From: Novosphingobium sp. Fuku2-ISO-50
GTDB taxonomy: Bacteria; Pseudomonadota; Alphaproteobacteria; Sphingomonadales; Sphingomonadaceae
NCBI RefSeq assembly: GCF_001519055.1
Contig: NZ_KQ954286.1
Span: forward strand, 124,001 to 188,000
DNA length: 64,000 bases
Direction of reading: 5' to 3'
Below the pieces are notes generated by a model. That model was not told where the DNA came from. It worked only from the letters and a program-made list of their open reading frames with translations, and ran no database searches. Shown here one piece after another: positions 25,576-34,334 of this stretch. Each line of letters starts with the position of its first letter. The first letter of the stretch is position 1. A program made the translations under genes and the position numbers.

Positions 25576-27357
25576 CTGCACGCCGCCGCCCCGCCTCCCC
25601 TGCTTCACGACGGCTTTCTGCTGCTCGGTTTTGCCCTGGCATTCGTGCTGCTGTTCCGCCGGCTCGGCCTGGGGGCAACCTTGGGCTACCTGCTGGCCGG
25701 TGTGGTGGTCGGGCCGCAATGCCTCGATCTCGTGGGCGAAGCCGAGCAGAAGATGGGCATTGCCGAACTCGGCATCACGCTGCTGCTGTTTCTGGTCGGG
25801 CTGGAGCTTGATCCGGCGCGGCTGTGGCGGATGCGACGCGACATTTTCCTGACCGGGATCATGCAAGTCACAGGGTGCGGGCTGGTGCTGGCGGCGGCGC
25901 TCCATCTCGCCACCGGCTTTTCCGGCGCGGCCGCGCTGGCGCTGGGGCTGCCCCTGGCGCTGTCATCGACCGCACAGGTCTTGCCGATGCTGCAATCGTC
26001 CGGTCGGTTGAAAACCCGTTTTGGCGAACGCGCCTTTGCGATCCTGCTGTTTCAGGATCTGTCGATTATCCCGATGATCACGATCGTCGCCATGCTCAGC
26101 CGCAATCCCGCCGATGCTGGCGCGCCGCCGGGATGGCTGATGGCGGTCGGAACGGCGGGTGCGATTGTCGCGCTGGTACTGGCCGGGCGCTTTTTGCTGC
26201 GTCCGCTGTTTCGCGTGATCGGCAATCTGGGCGAGCGCGAGATGTTCGTGGTCGCGGCGCTGTTTACCGTGCTCGCCGCCGCCGCGCTGATGCAGGCCCT
26301 GGGCCTGTCGAGCGCGCTCGGCGCGTTCATCGCGGGGGTCATGCTCGCCGGCACACCCTATCGCCACGAACTGGAAGCCGCCGTCGAACCGTTCCGCTCG
26401 ATCCTGCTCGGGCTGTTTTTCCTGTCGGTCGGCATGATGCTCGATCTGTCGGCGATCATTCGCGAGCCGCTGTTTGTCATGGCGATCGCGCTCTTGCTGA
26501 TCGTGACCAAGGCGGGGGTGATCCTGGCCATCGGTGCCTTGCTCGGCATGGGCTGGCGCAGCGCGCTGGCGCTGGGCCTGCTGCTCAGCCAGGGCGGTGA
26601 ATTCGGCTTCGTGCTGTTTGCGCAGGCCACGCGTGCCATGCTGATCGCGCCGCAAGCGGCCAGCCTGTTTGGCGCGGTAGTAACGCTGTCGATGGCGAGT
26701 ACCCCGTTTTTGATGGCAGCGACACGCCGGTTCCGCGAACAGCCGACCGGCCCGGTGCAAGAGCGCGCGAGGCCGGAAAGCGCGGGGCCGGAAAGCGCGG
26801 GTGGGGGCGATCGCGCCAATGCACTGATCGTCGGCTATGGCCGGTTTGGCCAGGCGGTGGGGCAGATGCTGCTCGCCGGCGGAATCGAGGTAACCCTGAT
26901 CGACCGCGATGTCGCCGCCATCGACATTGCCGCGACATTCGGCGCAAAAGTCTATTTCGGCGATGGCACCCGGCTGGACCTGCTGCATCAGGCGGGCGCC
27001 TCGTCTGCAGCCTTGATCCTGTTCTGCCTCGATGGAGACCAGATCGACGCCGCGCTGATCGAGGCGGTGCATCAGGCCTTTCCCCAGGCAGCCATTCATG
27101 TCCGCGCCTTTGACCGCCGCGCGCTGATCCGGCTCGCGCCCTCGCCTGCAACGCACGTGATCCGCGAAACGATGGAATCGGCCATCGCCATGGCTCGCAA
27201 CGCCTTCGACGACGTCGGGCTCAGCCAGGAAGCGATCAAACGCGCCGAAATCCGCTTTCGCGCGCGCGACCGCGAACGGCTCGCGCTGCAGATCGAATCC
27301 GGCGACATTCACACCGCGCAGGACCGCATTTTCACCGAAATCGAGCCGAGCGGCTGA
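25576..27357 (+). CDS. Kef-type cation/proton antiporter with TrkA-N domain, probable CTG start
   Basis: About 593 residues: a CPA2-family Na+/H+-exchanger membrane domain (residues about 10-385, roughly 12 helices, with LLLFLVGLELDPARLW and LFFLSVGMMLDL), then a Rossmann TrkA-N/RCK domain starting ALIVGYGRFGQAVGQML near residue 416. This is the layout of KefB/KefC glutathione-gated K+ efflux systems and YbaL. No ATG, GTG or TTG sits properly before the first helix; AAAGGAG at 25561-25567 is spaced 8 bases from CTG at 25576. The longer frame from GTG 25408 encodes improbable sequence. It is followed by a palindrome array and a MarR gene. Confidence 0.86.
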   Translation: MHAAAPPPLLHDGFLLLGFALAFVLLFRRLGLGATLGYLLAGVVVGPQCLDLVGEAEQKMGIAELGITLLLFLVGLELDPARLWRMRRDIFLTGIMQVTGCGLVLAAALHLATGFSGAAALALGLPLALSSTAQVLPMLQSSGRLKTRFGERAFAILLFQDLSIIPMITIVAMLSRNPADAGAPPGWLMAVGTAGAIVALVLAGRFLLRPLFRVIGNLGEREMFVVAALFTVLAAAALMQALGLSSALGAFIAGVMLAGTPYRHELEAAVEPFRSILLGLFFLSVGMMLDLSAIIREPLFVMAIALLLIVTKAGVILAIGALLGMGWRSALALGLLLSQGGEFGFVLFAQATRAMLIAPQAASLFGAVVTLSMASTPFLMAATRRFREQPTGPVQERARPESAGPESAGGGDRANALIVGYGRFGQAVGQMLLAGGIEVTLIDRDVAAIDIAATFGAKVYFGDGTRLDLLHQAGASSAALILFCLDGDQIDAALIEAVHQAFPQAAIHVRAFDRRALIRLAPSPATHVIRETMESAIAMARNAFDDVGLSQEAIKRAEIRFRARDRERLALQIESGDIHTAQDRIFTEIEPSG

Positions 27358-27363
27358 CCCATC

Positions 27364-27463
27364 GATGCCGCGGCATCAAGATCGATGCAGCGGCATGATC
27401 TGATTTGATGCGGCGGCATCGATCGGCAAATCCTGCCCAATGGTTAACCGATGCATCGGCATC
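27364..27463. promoter_or_regulatory. Array of four GATGCNGCGGCATC-type palindromes before marR
   Basis: Four related 14-bp elements: GATGCCGCGGCATC at 27364-27377 (a perfect palindrome), GATGCAGCGGCATG at 27384-27397, GATGCGGCGGCATC at 27407-27420 and GATGCATCGGCATC at 27450-27463. The first two begin 20 bases apart, the third 23 bases later, and the fourth 43 bases later, about two or four helical turns. The array fills the gap between the antiporter stop and the MarR start, and is best read as the MarR operator cluster. Confidence 0.72.
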
Positions 27464-27508
27464 GAGCCGGAATTGCCGCCGCGCCGTCCGCAGGGCAGGA
27501 TTGCCGGC

Positions 27509-27934
27509 ATGACAAAGCCCGCCGCCATTACCCTGCTCGCCTGGGATCGCCTGCTCGGCGCAGGCGCCCGCGCCTTGCGCGCGGCGCGCGCCGAATTGAA
27601 ACGCGCCGGATTGCCCCCGCTCGAATGGTACGACATCCTCGTCGCGCTCGAACGGCGCGGGGCCATGCGCCCGCGTGACCTCCAGGGCGTGCTGGGCATC
27701 GAACAATACAATCTGTCGCGCCTGCTCTCGCGCATGGAGCGCGCCGGGCTGGTGACCGTAGCCCCCTGCCCCGGCGATGCGCGCGGCCAGATCGTCACTC
27801 TCACGCCCGCCGGAGCGCAGCGACGCGCGGCGATGTGGCCCGCCTATGCCGCCGCGATCCACGGCTCGATCGAAGCCCGGCTCGAACCCGACGAGCGCAT
27901 CCAACTGGCCGGAATGCTCGAAAGAGTGGCCTGA
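27509..27934 (+). CDS. MarR-family winged-helix regulator
   Basis: A 141-residue MarR protein: EWYDILVALERRGAMRPRDL, recognition region LQGVLGIEQYNLSRLLSRMERAGLV (about residues 60-84), then wing PGDARGQIVTLTPAG, and a C-terminal dimerisation helix. MarR proteins are usually ligand- or redox-sensitive repressors of their own and neighbouring genes. The ATG at 27509 was preferred over 27440, since the extension would overlap the fourth palindrome. The upstream array suggests autoregulation; control of the antiporter is not shown, because that gene reads into the array rather than from it. Confidence 0.85.
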   Translation: MTKPAAITLLAWDRLLGAGARALRAARAELKRAGLPPLEWYDILVALERRGAMRPRDLQGVLGIEQYNLSRLLSRMERAGLVTVAPCPGDARGQIVTLTPAGAQRRAAMWPAYAAAIHGSIEARLEPDERIQLAGMLERVA

Positions 27935-28053
27935 GCACAAGGCAGGCGATCATCCGCAAACCGGCCGACGCCGCGATCCCCTCTTGCGCAACCGGCAAAT
28001 CCCGGCTTTGAATGGCGCCTTAATCGATCGCTTAAATCGGGATGAGGCCGTTC

Positions 28054-29601
28054 ATGACTGCAAGCACCACGCTCGATCCGCGCACGCCGATCATTGTCGG
28101 CGTCGGCCAGGCCGTCGAACGCATCGCAGACGCCGATTATGCCGGCCTATCCGCCGCCGATCTGGCCGCGCGCGCCGCCGAAGCGGCTTTGGCCGACAGC
28201 GGCGCTGCCGATGCTGCGCGGCGCCTGGTCACGGCAGTCGGCGCAGTGCGCACGTTCGAGGATTCGAACGCGGCCCCGTCGCCATTCGGCAAACCCGACA
28301 AATTCCCGCTGGCCGTCGCGCGCCGTTTGGGAATCGCGCCCGCCATTGCCGTGCTCGACAAAGTCGGCGGGCAATCGCCGGTGACGATCCTGATGGAAAT
28401 GGGTCAGCGTATTCTCGCAGGCGAAGCCGAGGCAGCGCTGGTCTTCGGCGCAGAGGCGATTTCGAGCGCGCGCCACTTGTCCGCAACAGGGGAAACGCGC
28501 GCCTGGGGCGAAAGCGATGCGGGTGCGATGGAGGATCGCGGGCTTGGCGTCAAAGGGCTGCTGTCGCCGCTGGCGATCGCGCACGGCGTGGTATCGCCGC
28601 CCATTGCCTATGCGCTGATGGAAAATGCGCGGCGGCGCCATCTGGGGCTCGACAAGGAAACGTACGCTCGTGCGATGGGCGCGCTGTTCGCCCCGTTTAC
28701 GCAAATCGCCGCAGCCAACCGCTATGCTTGCGCCGCCTCGACCCCGCTCTCGCCCGACGAGATCGCCACGCCATCGGAGCGCAACCGGCTGGTCACCGAT
28801 CCCTATACGATCAAGCTCGTCTCACGCGATCAGGTCAATCAGGGCGCCGCCGTGCTGGTCATGTCCATCGCCGCCGCGCGGGCCGCCGGAATTCCGGAAA
28901 GCCGCTGGACGTTCGTCCACGCCGCGACGCTCGCCCATGAAAAAGAGGTGCTCGCCCGGCCTGACCTTGCCGCCTATCCGGCCGCCGATGCCGCGCTTGC
29001 TGCGGCTTTGGCGCTGGCGGGGAAGACCGTCGCCGATTTCGGCGCGTTCGATTTCTACAGTTGTTTCCCGATCCCGGTGTTCAACGCGATTGCAGGGCTA
29101 GGCCTTGCCGCCGACGATCCGCGCGGGCTGACGGTGACCGGCGGCCTGCCCTATTTCGGCGGAGCGGGGAACAATTATTCGATGCACGCCATCGCCGGCA
29201 TGGTCGAGCGACTGCGTGACGAGAGCGCCCGGCCATTTGGGCTGGTCGGTGCAAATGGCGGGTTTCAATCGAAATTCGCCGCGCTGGTGCTCTCGCCCAA
29301 GGCCGCGCCCTGGCAAGCTCTGGTCCATGACCCGATCCAGGCACAGCTCGACGCCGCCGCCTGCATCGAACCGGTCGCCGAGGCCGAGGGCCCCGGCACG
29401 ATCGAAACTTATACCGTCTGGCGCAACAAGGGCGTGCCCACCAACGCGATCGCGATCGGGCATCTCGCCGACGGGCGCCGCTTCATCGCCAACGCCGCCG
29501 ACGAGGCAACGCTGGCTCTGGCGGCGAACGGCGACCCGATCGGCGCGACGGTCGCATTGGCCTTCGACGGGAAACGCAATCGCTTCAGGATTCACGATTG
29601 A
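28054..29601 (+). CDS. Thiolase-like acetyl-CoA acetyltransferase family protein
   Basis: A 515-residue thiolase-fold protein of the long form often annotated acetyl-CoA acetyltransferase or as an SCP2-like thiolase. Seen: TPIIVGVGQAVERI at the N-terminus, GAVRTFEDSNAAPSPFGKP, VLVFGAEAISSARHL, the segment FDFYSCFPIPVFNAIAGLGL and GLPYFGGAGNNYSMHAIAGM, then an extra C-terminal beta domain (ETYTVWRNKGVPTNAIAIGHL). The usual catalytic Cys of degradative thiolases is replaced in the expected segment, so the activity is uncertain. The start at 28054 follows GATGAGG; ATG at 28042 is an alternative. Confidence 0.8.
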   Translation: MTASTTLDPRTPIIVGVGQAVERIADADYAGLSAADLAARAAEAALADSGAADAARRLVTAVGAVRTFEDSNAAPSPFGKPDKFPLAVARRLGIAPAIAVLDKVGGQSPVTILMEMGQRILAGEAEAALVFGAEAISSARHLSATGETRAWGESDAGAMEDRGLGVKGLLSPLAIAHGVVSPPIAYALMENARRRHLGLDKETYARAMGALFAPFTQIAAANRYACAASTPLSPDEIATPSERNRLVTDPYTIKLVSRDQVNQGAAVLVMSIAAARAAGIPESRWTFVHAATLAHEKEVLARPDLAAYPAADAALAAALALAGKTVADFGAFDFYSCFPIPVFNAIAGLGLAADDPRGLTVTGGLPYFGGAGNNYSMHAIAGMVERLRDESARPFGLVGANGGFQSKFAALVLSPKAAPWQALVHDPIQAQLDAAACIEPVAEAEGPGTIETYTVWRNKGVPTNAIAIGHLADGRRFIANAADEATLALAANGDPIGATVALAFDGKRNRFRIHD

Positions 29602-29637
29602 GCCCCCCGGCAAAGAGGGCGCGCCCGGGAGCCAGAC

Positions 29638-31071
29638 CTATTGTGCAAACGCCGGTTTCTTGCGGCGCACGAGCGTCTGGGCATTGGTGTATTCGAGCAG
29701 CCCTTCCAGCCCGCCTTCGACACCCACACCCGACTGCTTGACGCCGCCAAACGCTGCCAGCGGCGACAAGTGCTGCGTTTCATTGACCCATACCGTGCCC
29801 GACTGGATCTTCTGCGCGAGATCCCAGGCCTTGTCCTCATCGTTTGACCAGACCGAACCGCCAAGGCCATAATCGGTGGCATTGGTGCGCGCGATTACGT
29901 CGTCATAGTCGTCGAACTTGATCAGCGGCAGAACCGGGCCGAACTGTTCCTCCTGCACGATACGGCTGTCTTCGGGCGGATTGTCGAGAATCGTGATCGG
30001 TATGAAATAGCCCGGCACATCGGCCTTTTCGCCGCCCAACAGGAACGTATAGCCCTTGGCCCGGGCATCCTCGATCAGGCCAAGCACCCGTTCGTATTGC
30101 GGCCGGTTGTTGATCGGTCCGATCTGCGTGCCCTGTTCCGCGCCATCGCCGACCTTGACCGTTTTTGCATAAGCGACGATCGCATCGCGCAACGGATCGT
30201 AGATGTCCTTGTGAATATACATGCGCTTGGTCGCGATGCAGATCTGACCGTTGTTGGCAAACGCGGCCCAGAACAAGGTTTCGGCGATCTTTTCGACATC
30301 GACATCGGGCAGCACGATCGCGGCGTCGTTGCCGCCGAGTTCGAGCGTGACACGCTTGAGCGTCGGCGCAGCAGAAGACATCACGCGCCGCCCGGTTGCG
30401 GTCGATCCGGTAAAGCTGATCTTGTCAAAGCCCGGATGGGCGGTCATCCACGGCCCCAGAGCATCGCCCCCGGATATGACGTTGAGCACGCCCGCAGGCA
30501 GGATGTCCTTTGCCAGTTCCCCGAATTTCAGCGTGGTCAGCGGGGTGAACGGCGACGGTTTCAGCACCATGGTATTGCCCGCAAGCAGCCCCGGCGCGAC
30601 CTTGAACATCGCCAGGATCATCGGGAAATTCCATGGTGCGATCGCGCCCACCACGCCAAGCGGAACATGGCGCGTGATGCTGATGCGCTCGTCGGAATCC
30701 TCGTTGACCGTTTCGGGCAAGTCGAGCGCGGTATGCGCCTGAAGCCAATAACCGGCGCCCATCACTTCGGCCCCTGCCTCGTGATGCGGCTTGCCCTGTT
30801 CGAGGGTAAGCAGCCGCTTGAATTCGTCGGCATTGGCCCAGATCGCGTTGGCCAGGGCGGAAAGCGCCGCCTTGCGTTCGACAATCGGTGTGGCAGCCCA
30901 GCCCGGAAAGGCCGCGCGGGCGGCGGCAGTCGCACGGTCAAGATCGCCGGGCGTGGCATCGGGGGCCTGCGCAATGACGTCTTCGGTCGCGGGATTGATG
31001 ACGTCAAACCGGGCCGAGCCCGCTTCGAGCGCGCCGCCGATCAGCATGCGATAGGTGTTGTCAAAGACCAT
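29638..31071 (-). CDS. NAD(P)-dependent aldehyde dehydrogenase
   Basis: A 477-residue ALDH-superfamily enzyme. Catalytic residues are visible: Asn148 in PWNFP, Glu244 in TLELGGND and nucleophile Cys278 in NNGQICIATKR; the nucleotide-site motif FTGSTATGRRVM is at about 220-231. The family oxidises aldehydes to acids; the SSADH/betaine/benzaldehyde branches look alike, so the substrate is open. Length is normal. It is convergent with the thiolase gene (36 bases between stops) and 107 bases downstream of the Lrp gene. It resembles the second ALDH at 57069. Confidence 0.9.
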   Translation of the reverse strand: MVFDNTYRMLIGGALEAGSARFDVINPATEDVIAQAPDATPGDLDRATAAARAAFPGWAATPIVERKAALSALANAIWANADEFKRLLTLEQGKPHHEAGAEVMGAGYWLQAHTALDLPETVNEDSDERISITRHVPLGVVGAIAPWNFPMILAMFKVAPGLLAGNTMVLKPSPFTPLTTLKFGELAKDILPAGVLNVISGGDALGPWMTAHPGFDKISFTGSTATGRRVMSSAAPTLKRVTLELGGNDAAIVLPDVDVEKIAETLFWAAFANNGQICIATKRMYIHKDIYDPLRDAIVAYAKTVKVGDGAEQGTQIGPINNRPQYERVLGLIEDARAKGYTFLLGGEKADVPGYFIPITILDNPPEDSRIVQEEQFGPVLPLIKFDDYDDVIARTNATDYGLGGSVWSNDEDKAWDLAQKIQSGTVWVNETQHLSPLAAFGGVKQSGVGVEGGLEGLLEYTNAQTLVRRKKPAFAQ

Positions 31072-31177
31072 TGTTCTCTCCCGTCCGGGTATCCCGTTCG
31101 GTTGCGCAGCTTACCCGCTCAAACGCCCCTGTCCAGATTATTTAATCAAACGATTAAGATGATGGCTGCCATCGGCC

Positions 31178-31642
31178 TCAGCGCAAGCGACTGACCGGAT
31201 AGCCTTCCATCCGTTTGATCCGGCGGATCGAAAACGACGATCGCATCGCCGAAACGCCCGGCAGCCGCGCCAGGCAATCGCGATGGATCGTATCGTAATC
31301 GGCCAGGTCCGCCGCCGCGATGCGCAAAAGGTAATCGGCATTGCCGCTCATCAGGTGGCATTCGAGAATATCGTCGAAATCGCCCACTGCGCGTTCGAAG
31401 CGGTCCATCGCCTCGCGGCTCTGGCTGGTCAGCGTGATTTCGACAAAGACCTCGACCGCAAGCCCCAGTCGCCGCGGATCGACCCGCGCGGCATAGCCCG
31501 CGATCAACCCCTGTTCCTCCAGCGCCTTGATCCGGCGATGGCAGGCCGAGGGCGACAGCGAAACCAGCTCGGCCACGTCGGCAACCGAGCGCGACGAATC
31601 GCGTTGCAGCGCCTCAAGCAGGTTGCGATCCGTGCGATCCAT
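31178..31642 (-). CDS. Lrp/AsnC-family transcriptional regulator (AldR-like)
   Basis: A 154-residue Lrp protein: N-terminal HTH (DRTDRNLLEALQRDSSRSVADVAELVSLSPSACHRRIKALEE, residues 2-45) and the C-terminal RAM ligand domain (VFVEITLTSQSREAMDRFE and CHLMSGNADYLLRIAAADL). The ATG at 31642 was chosen because the longer frame to 31729 crosses the promoter region. It is divergent from alanine dehydrogenase; Lrp-type AldR proteins next to ald genes activate or repress them in response to alanine, so that role is likely here. Confidence 0.88.
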   Translation of the reverse strand: MDRTDRNLLEALQRDSSRSVADVAELVSLSPSACHRRIKALEEQGLIAGYAARVDPRRLGLAVEVFVEITLTSQSREAMDRFERAVGDFDDILECHLMSGNADYLLRIAAADLADYDTIHRDCLARLPGVSAMRSSFSIRRIKRMEGYPVSRLR

Positions 31643-31655
31643 GCCAAATTTTCCC

Positions 31656-31681
31656 GTTATTAATGCCATATATCGAATAAC
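31656..31681. promoter_or_regulatory. AT-rich dyad in the lrp-ald divergent region
   Basis: GTTATT (31656-31661) is inverted as AATAAC (31676-31681) across a 14-base AT-rich centre, just upstream of the Lrp start. Lrp-family operators are AT-rich and weakly palindromic, so this is a candidate site. A good ribosome-binding site, AGGAG at 31764-31768, precedes the ald ATG. Confidence 0.5.
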
Positions 31682-31776
31682 ATTGCATACAGGGCGACAA
31701 CAAGGGCAAAATCGGGTAACAATTGTCATGCGCGCCAGACTATCCTTTGCGTCATATCCAGACAGGAGATCGACCC

Positions 31777-32892
31777 ATGCGCATCGGCACCGTTACCGAA
31801 ATCAAGAACCACGAATATCGCGTTGGCCTGACCCCGGAATCGGCGCGCGAACTCGTCGCGCATGGTCATGAAGTGTGGGTCCAGGCCGGTGCCGGGCTCG
31901 GCATCGGTGCAACCGACGCCGCCTACGAAGCCGCCGGCGCAGTGATCAAGCCCGATGCGGCGACGGTGTTCGCGGGCGCCGAAATGGTGGTCAAGGTCAA
32001 GGAACCGCTGGCCGTCGAGCGCGCGCAACTGCGCAAGGGTCAGGTGCTCTATACTTATCTGCATCTCGCGCCCGACCCCGAACAGACCGCCGACCTCGTC
32101 AAATCGGGCGTGACGGCGATTGCCTATGAAACGGTCACCGGCCCGGGCCGCAGCCTGCCGCTGCTCAAGCCGATGAGCCAGGTCGCCGGTCGCATGGCGA
32201 TCCAGGCGGGCGCCACCGCGCTCGAAAAGGCGCATGGCGGACGCGGCGTGCTTCTGGGCGGCGTGCCGGGCGTCGCGCCGGGCAAAGTCGTGGTGATCGG
32301 CGGCGGCGTGGTCGGCTTCAACGCAGCGCAAATGGCGGTCGGCCTTGGCGCCGATGTCACGATCCTCGATCGCGATCCCGAAGTGCTGGAAAAGCTCGAC
32401 AGCCATTTCCAGGGTCGCGCGCGCACGATCTATTCGGGCAAGGCGTCTCTCGCCGACCTCGTCGCCGATGCCGACCTCGTCATCGGCGCGGTGCTGATCC
32501 CCGGCGCGGCGGCGCCCAAGCTGGTGACGCGCGCCATGCTGTCGACGATGCGCCCCGGCGCCGTGCTGGTCGACGTGGCGATCGATCAGGGCGGCTGCTT
32601 TGAAACCAGCCACGCGACAACTCATGCCGAACCGACGTATGTGATCGATGGCGTGGTCCACTATTGCGTCGCCAACATGCCCGGCGGCGTTGCCCGCACC
32701 AGCACGTATGCGCTCAACAACGTCACCCTGCCCCACGCGTTGCGCATCGCCAATCTCGGCTGGAAAGCCGCGCTCAAGGCCGATGCCAACCTTGCCGCCG
32801 GGCTCAATGTCCATGAAGGCAAAGTGACTTACGAAGCTGTCGCCACCGAGTTGGGCTACACTTATACCCCGGTTGCCGACGTTCTCGGCTGA
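31777..32892 (+). CDS. ald: Alanine dehydrogenase
   Basis: A 371-residue enzyme that reversibly deaminates L-alanine to pyruvate with NAD. The start [20 protein letters not shown] is diagnostic, followed by VKVKEPL, LFTYLHLA-type [10 protein letters not shown], the Rossmann loop [21 protein letters not shown] (about 168-188) and the family motif [21 protein letters not shown]. Length matches. AGGAG lies 8 bases before the ATG. The divergent Lrp gene is the likely regulator. The gene may feed alanine carbon and ammonia into central metabolism or recycle NADH. Confidence 0.96.
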   Translation: MRIGTVTEIKNHEYRVGLTPESARELVAHGHEVWVQAGAGLGIGATDAAYEAAGAVIKPDAATVFAGAEMVVKVKEPLAVERAQLRKGQVLYTYLHLAPDPEQTADLVKSGVTAIAYETVTGPGRSLPLLKPMSQVAGRMAIQAGATALEKAHGGRGVLLGGVPGVAPGKVVVIGGGVVGFNAAQMAVGLGADVTILDRDPEVLEKLDSHFQGRARTIYSGKASLADLVADADLVIGAVLIPGAAAPKLVTRAMLSTMRPGAVLVDVAIDQGGCFETSHATTHAEPTYVIDGVVHYCVANMPGGVARTSTYALNNVTLPHALRIANLGWKAALKADANLAAGLNVHEGKVTYEAVATELGYTYTPVADVLG

Positions 32893-32903
32893 CACGTCGG
32901 TTC

Positions 32904-32942
32904 GCCCGGTCATTTCTGCGCCTTGCGAAGGGATGACCGGGC
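32904..32942 (+). terminator. Hairpin downstream of ald
   Basis: GCCCGGTCAT (32904-32913) pairs perfectly with ATGACCGGGC (32933-32942) around a 19-base loop, starting 11 bases after the ald stop. No T-tract follows, so termination would be weak or factor-assisted. The remaining gap to 33100 shows no gene. Confidence 0.5.
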
Positions 32943-33100
32943 CGAATACCGCATTGCCCCCCATAGCTCGCTTACCCAGCGTTGCGCTTACCCGGTGTTT
33001 CTTTGCGCCGTGTCATTAAGCCAGCGCAATGCGCGTCGTGCCGGATCATGTATGACGGCGCGAATCGGACCATCCCACAGCGTGGGGCATTGGGGGGGAA

Positions 33101-33934
33101 ATGTTCGTGAAAAAAGCCATCCTGGCGATCTTGCCCGCGCTGCTGGCAACACCCGCTTTGGCCCAATCCGCATCTGGCCAGACGGCGCCTGCCACCGCTC
33201 CCGCAGCAAGCGCGCCCAGCCCGATCTGCACCGACCGCCCGACGCGATCCAATTTCGCCTGCACCGTTCCCGACGGCGCTGTGCAGATCGAAGCCGACGG
33301 CTTCAACTGGTCGCGCCTGACGCAGGGCGGCGTGGCCACCGATACCGTGCTCTATACCAACCCCACGGTCAAACTGGGGGTGACGTCATCGACCGACATC
33401 GAGGCCAACTGGGTGCCCTATGAATCGGTCCATACCCAGGGCGTCGGCACGCTGCGCGGCGTGGGCGACCTCGTACTCCGGCTGAAACAGCGCCTGACCC
33501 CGGCCGACGCGAAAGTGTCGATTGCGATCCTGCCCTATATCAAGGCGCCGACCGCGCGGCTCGGCATTGGTAACGGGCAATGGGAAGGCGGCGTGATTAT
33601 CCCGGCAAACATCGCCCTGCCCAAGGATTTCACGCTGACGCTGGTGCCTGAAGTCGACGTTCTGGCCGATGGCGTCGATCCCGCGCGGCGCCATGTCCAG
33701 GTTCAACAAGTCGTCAATCTGGGCAAGGCGCTGACCCCGACGCTGACGCTTTATGGCGAATTGTGGACCGCGCAAAATTTCGATCCGGCAGGCACGGTCG
33801 CGCAATATTCGGCCGACTTTGCCTTTGCGTGGCTGATGCGGCCCACGCTGCAACTCGACTTCGGCGGCAATTTCGGCCTCAACAAGGCAACCCCGGGCGC
33901 GCAGCTTTATGTCGGCGTCTCAACGCGGTTCTGA
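33101..33934 (+). CDS. Exported transporter-like beta-barrel protein (phenol MetA-pathway type)
   Basis: A 277-residue protein with a Sec signal peptide (KKAILAILPALLATPALAQS, cleavage after ALAQ near residue 22) and a Pro/Ala linker. The mature domain begins ICTDRPTRSNFACTVPDGAVQIEADGFNWSR, the TDRP...VP.G..Q.E pattern of the outer-membrane transporter family PF13557 (phenol MetA degradation). The protein ends with Phe (GVSTRF), typical of outer-membrane barrels. Substrate is unknown. The G-run before the ATG is the ribosome-binding site. The last 15 bases overlap the 3' end of the converging doc gene. Confidence 0.72.
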   Translation: MFVKKAILAILPALLATPALAQSASGQTAPATAPAASAPSPICTDRPTRSNFACTVPDGAVQIEADGFNWSRLTQGGVATDTVLYTNPTVKLGVTSSTDIEANWVPYESVHTQGVGTLRGVGDLVLRLKQRLTPADAKVSIAILPYIKAPTARLGIGNGQWEGGVIIPANIALPKDFTLTLVPEVDVLADGVDPARRHVQVQQVVNLGKALTPTLTLYGELWTAQNFDPAGTVAQYSADFAFAWLMRPTLQLDFGGNFGLNKATPGAQLYVGVSTRF

Positions 33935-34333
33935 CGCCCTGTCGCGGAACCACTGGGCGAGTGCCTCCTCGCCCAGATCGCCGCCGGCAAGACGCAAGAC
34001 CGTCTGAATGGCATCCTTGGGCGTAAACGCGATTTTCACGCCGTTCAGGGCCAGAAACAGGCGCGCCAGTACCCATGCCGTGCGCTTGTTACCCTCCGAA
34101 AGCGGATGATTGCGCGCCACGCCAGAAGCATAGGCCGCAGCCAGCGCGCACATGTCGGTCTCTCCATACGTCCAGCGATTGCGCGCCCGCGCCAGCGCCG
34201 ATTCCAGCGCGCCTGCATCGCGCACGCCCACCAGACCGCCATGTTCAGCCAGTTGGCGATCATGAATGGCATGGACAAGGTCCACCTCGATCCAGACCGG
34301 TTCGGTCTGGATCGGCTCGTGCATATCGGTCAT
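33920..34333 (-). CDS. doc: Doc/Fic-family toxin (death-on-curing)
   Basis: A 137-residue Doc-type protein with the Fic motif HPLSEGNKR at residues 76-84 (H76, E80, N82, R84) followed by TAWVLARLFLALNG; the family consensus is HxFx(D/E)GNKR, so Leu replaces the usual Phe. The N-terminus WIEVDLVHAIHDRQLAEHGGLVGVRDAGALESAL is typical of Doc. Doc phosphorylates EF-Tu and blocks translation unless its antitoxin binds it. The start at 34333 is one base after the antitoxin stop. The frame is intact with no missing core residue, which is surprising because the antitoxin gene has a nonsense codon. Confidence 0.85.
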   Translation of the reverse strand: MTDMHEPIQTEPVWIEVDLVHAIHDRQLAEHGGLVGVRDAGALESALARARNRWTYGETDMCALAAAYASGVARNHPLSEGNKRTAWVLARLFLALNGVKIAFTPKDAIQTVLRLAGGDLGEEALAQWFRDRASEPR

Positions 34334-34334
34334 G

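Noticed and set aside
27364..27463. Repeat array that could be taken for a CRISPR
   Set aside because: Units are only 14 bp, palindromic, unevenly spaced, and spacers are too short and variable; no cas genes are present. It fits an operator array.
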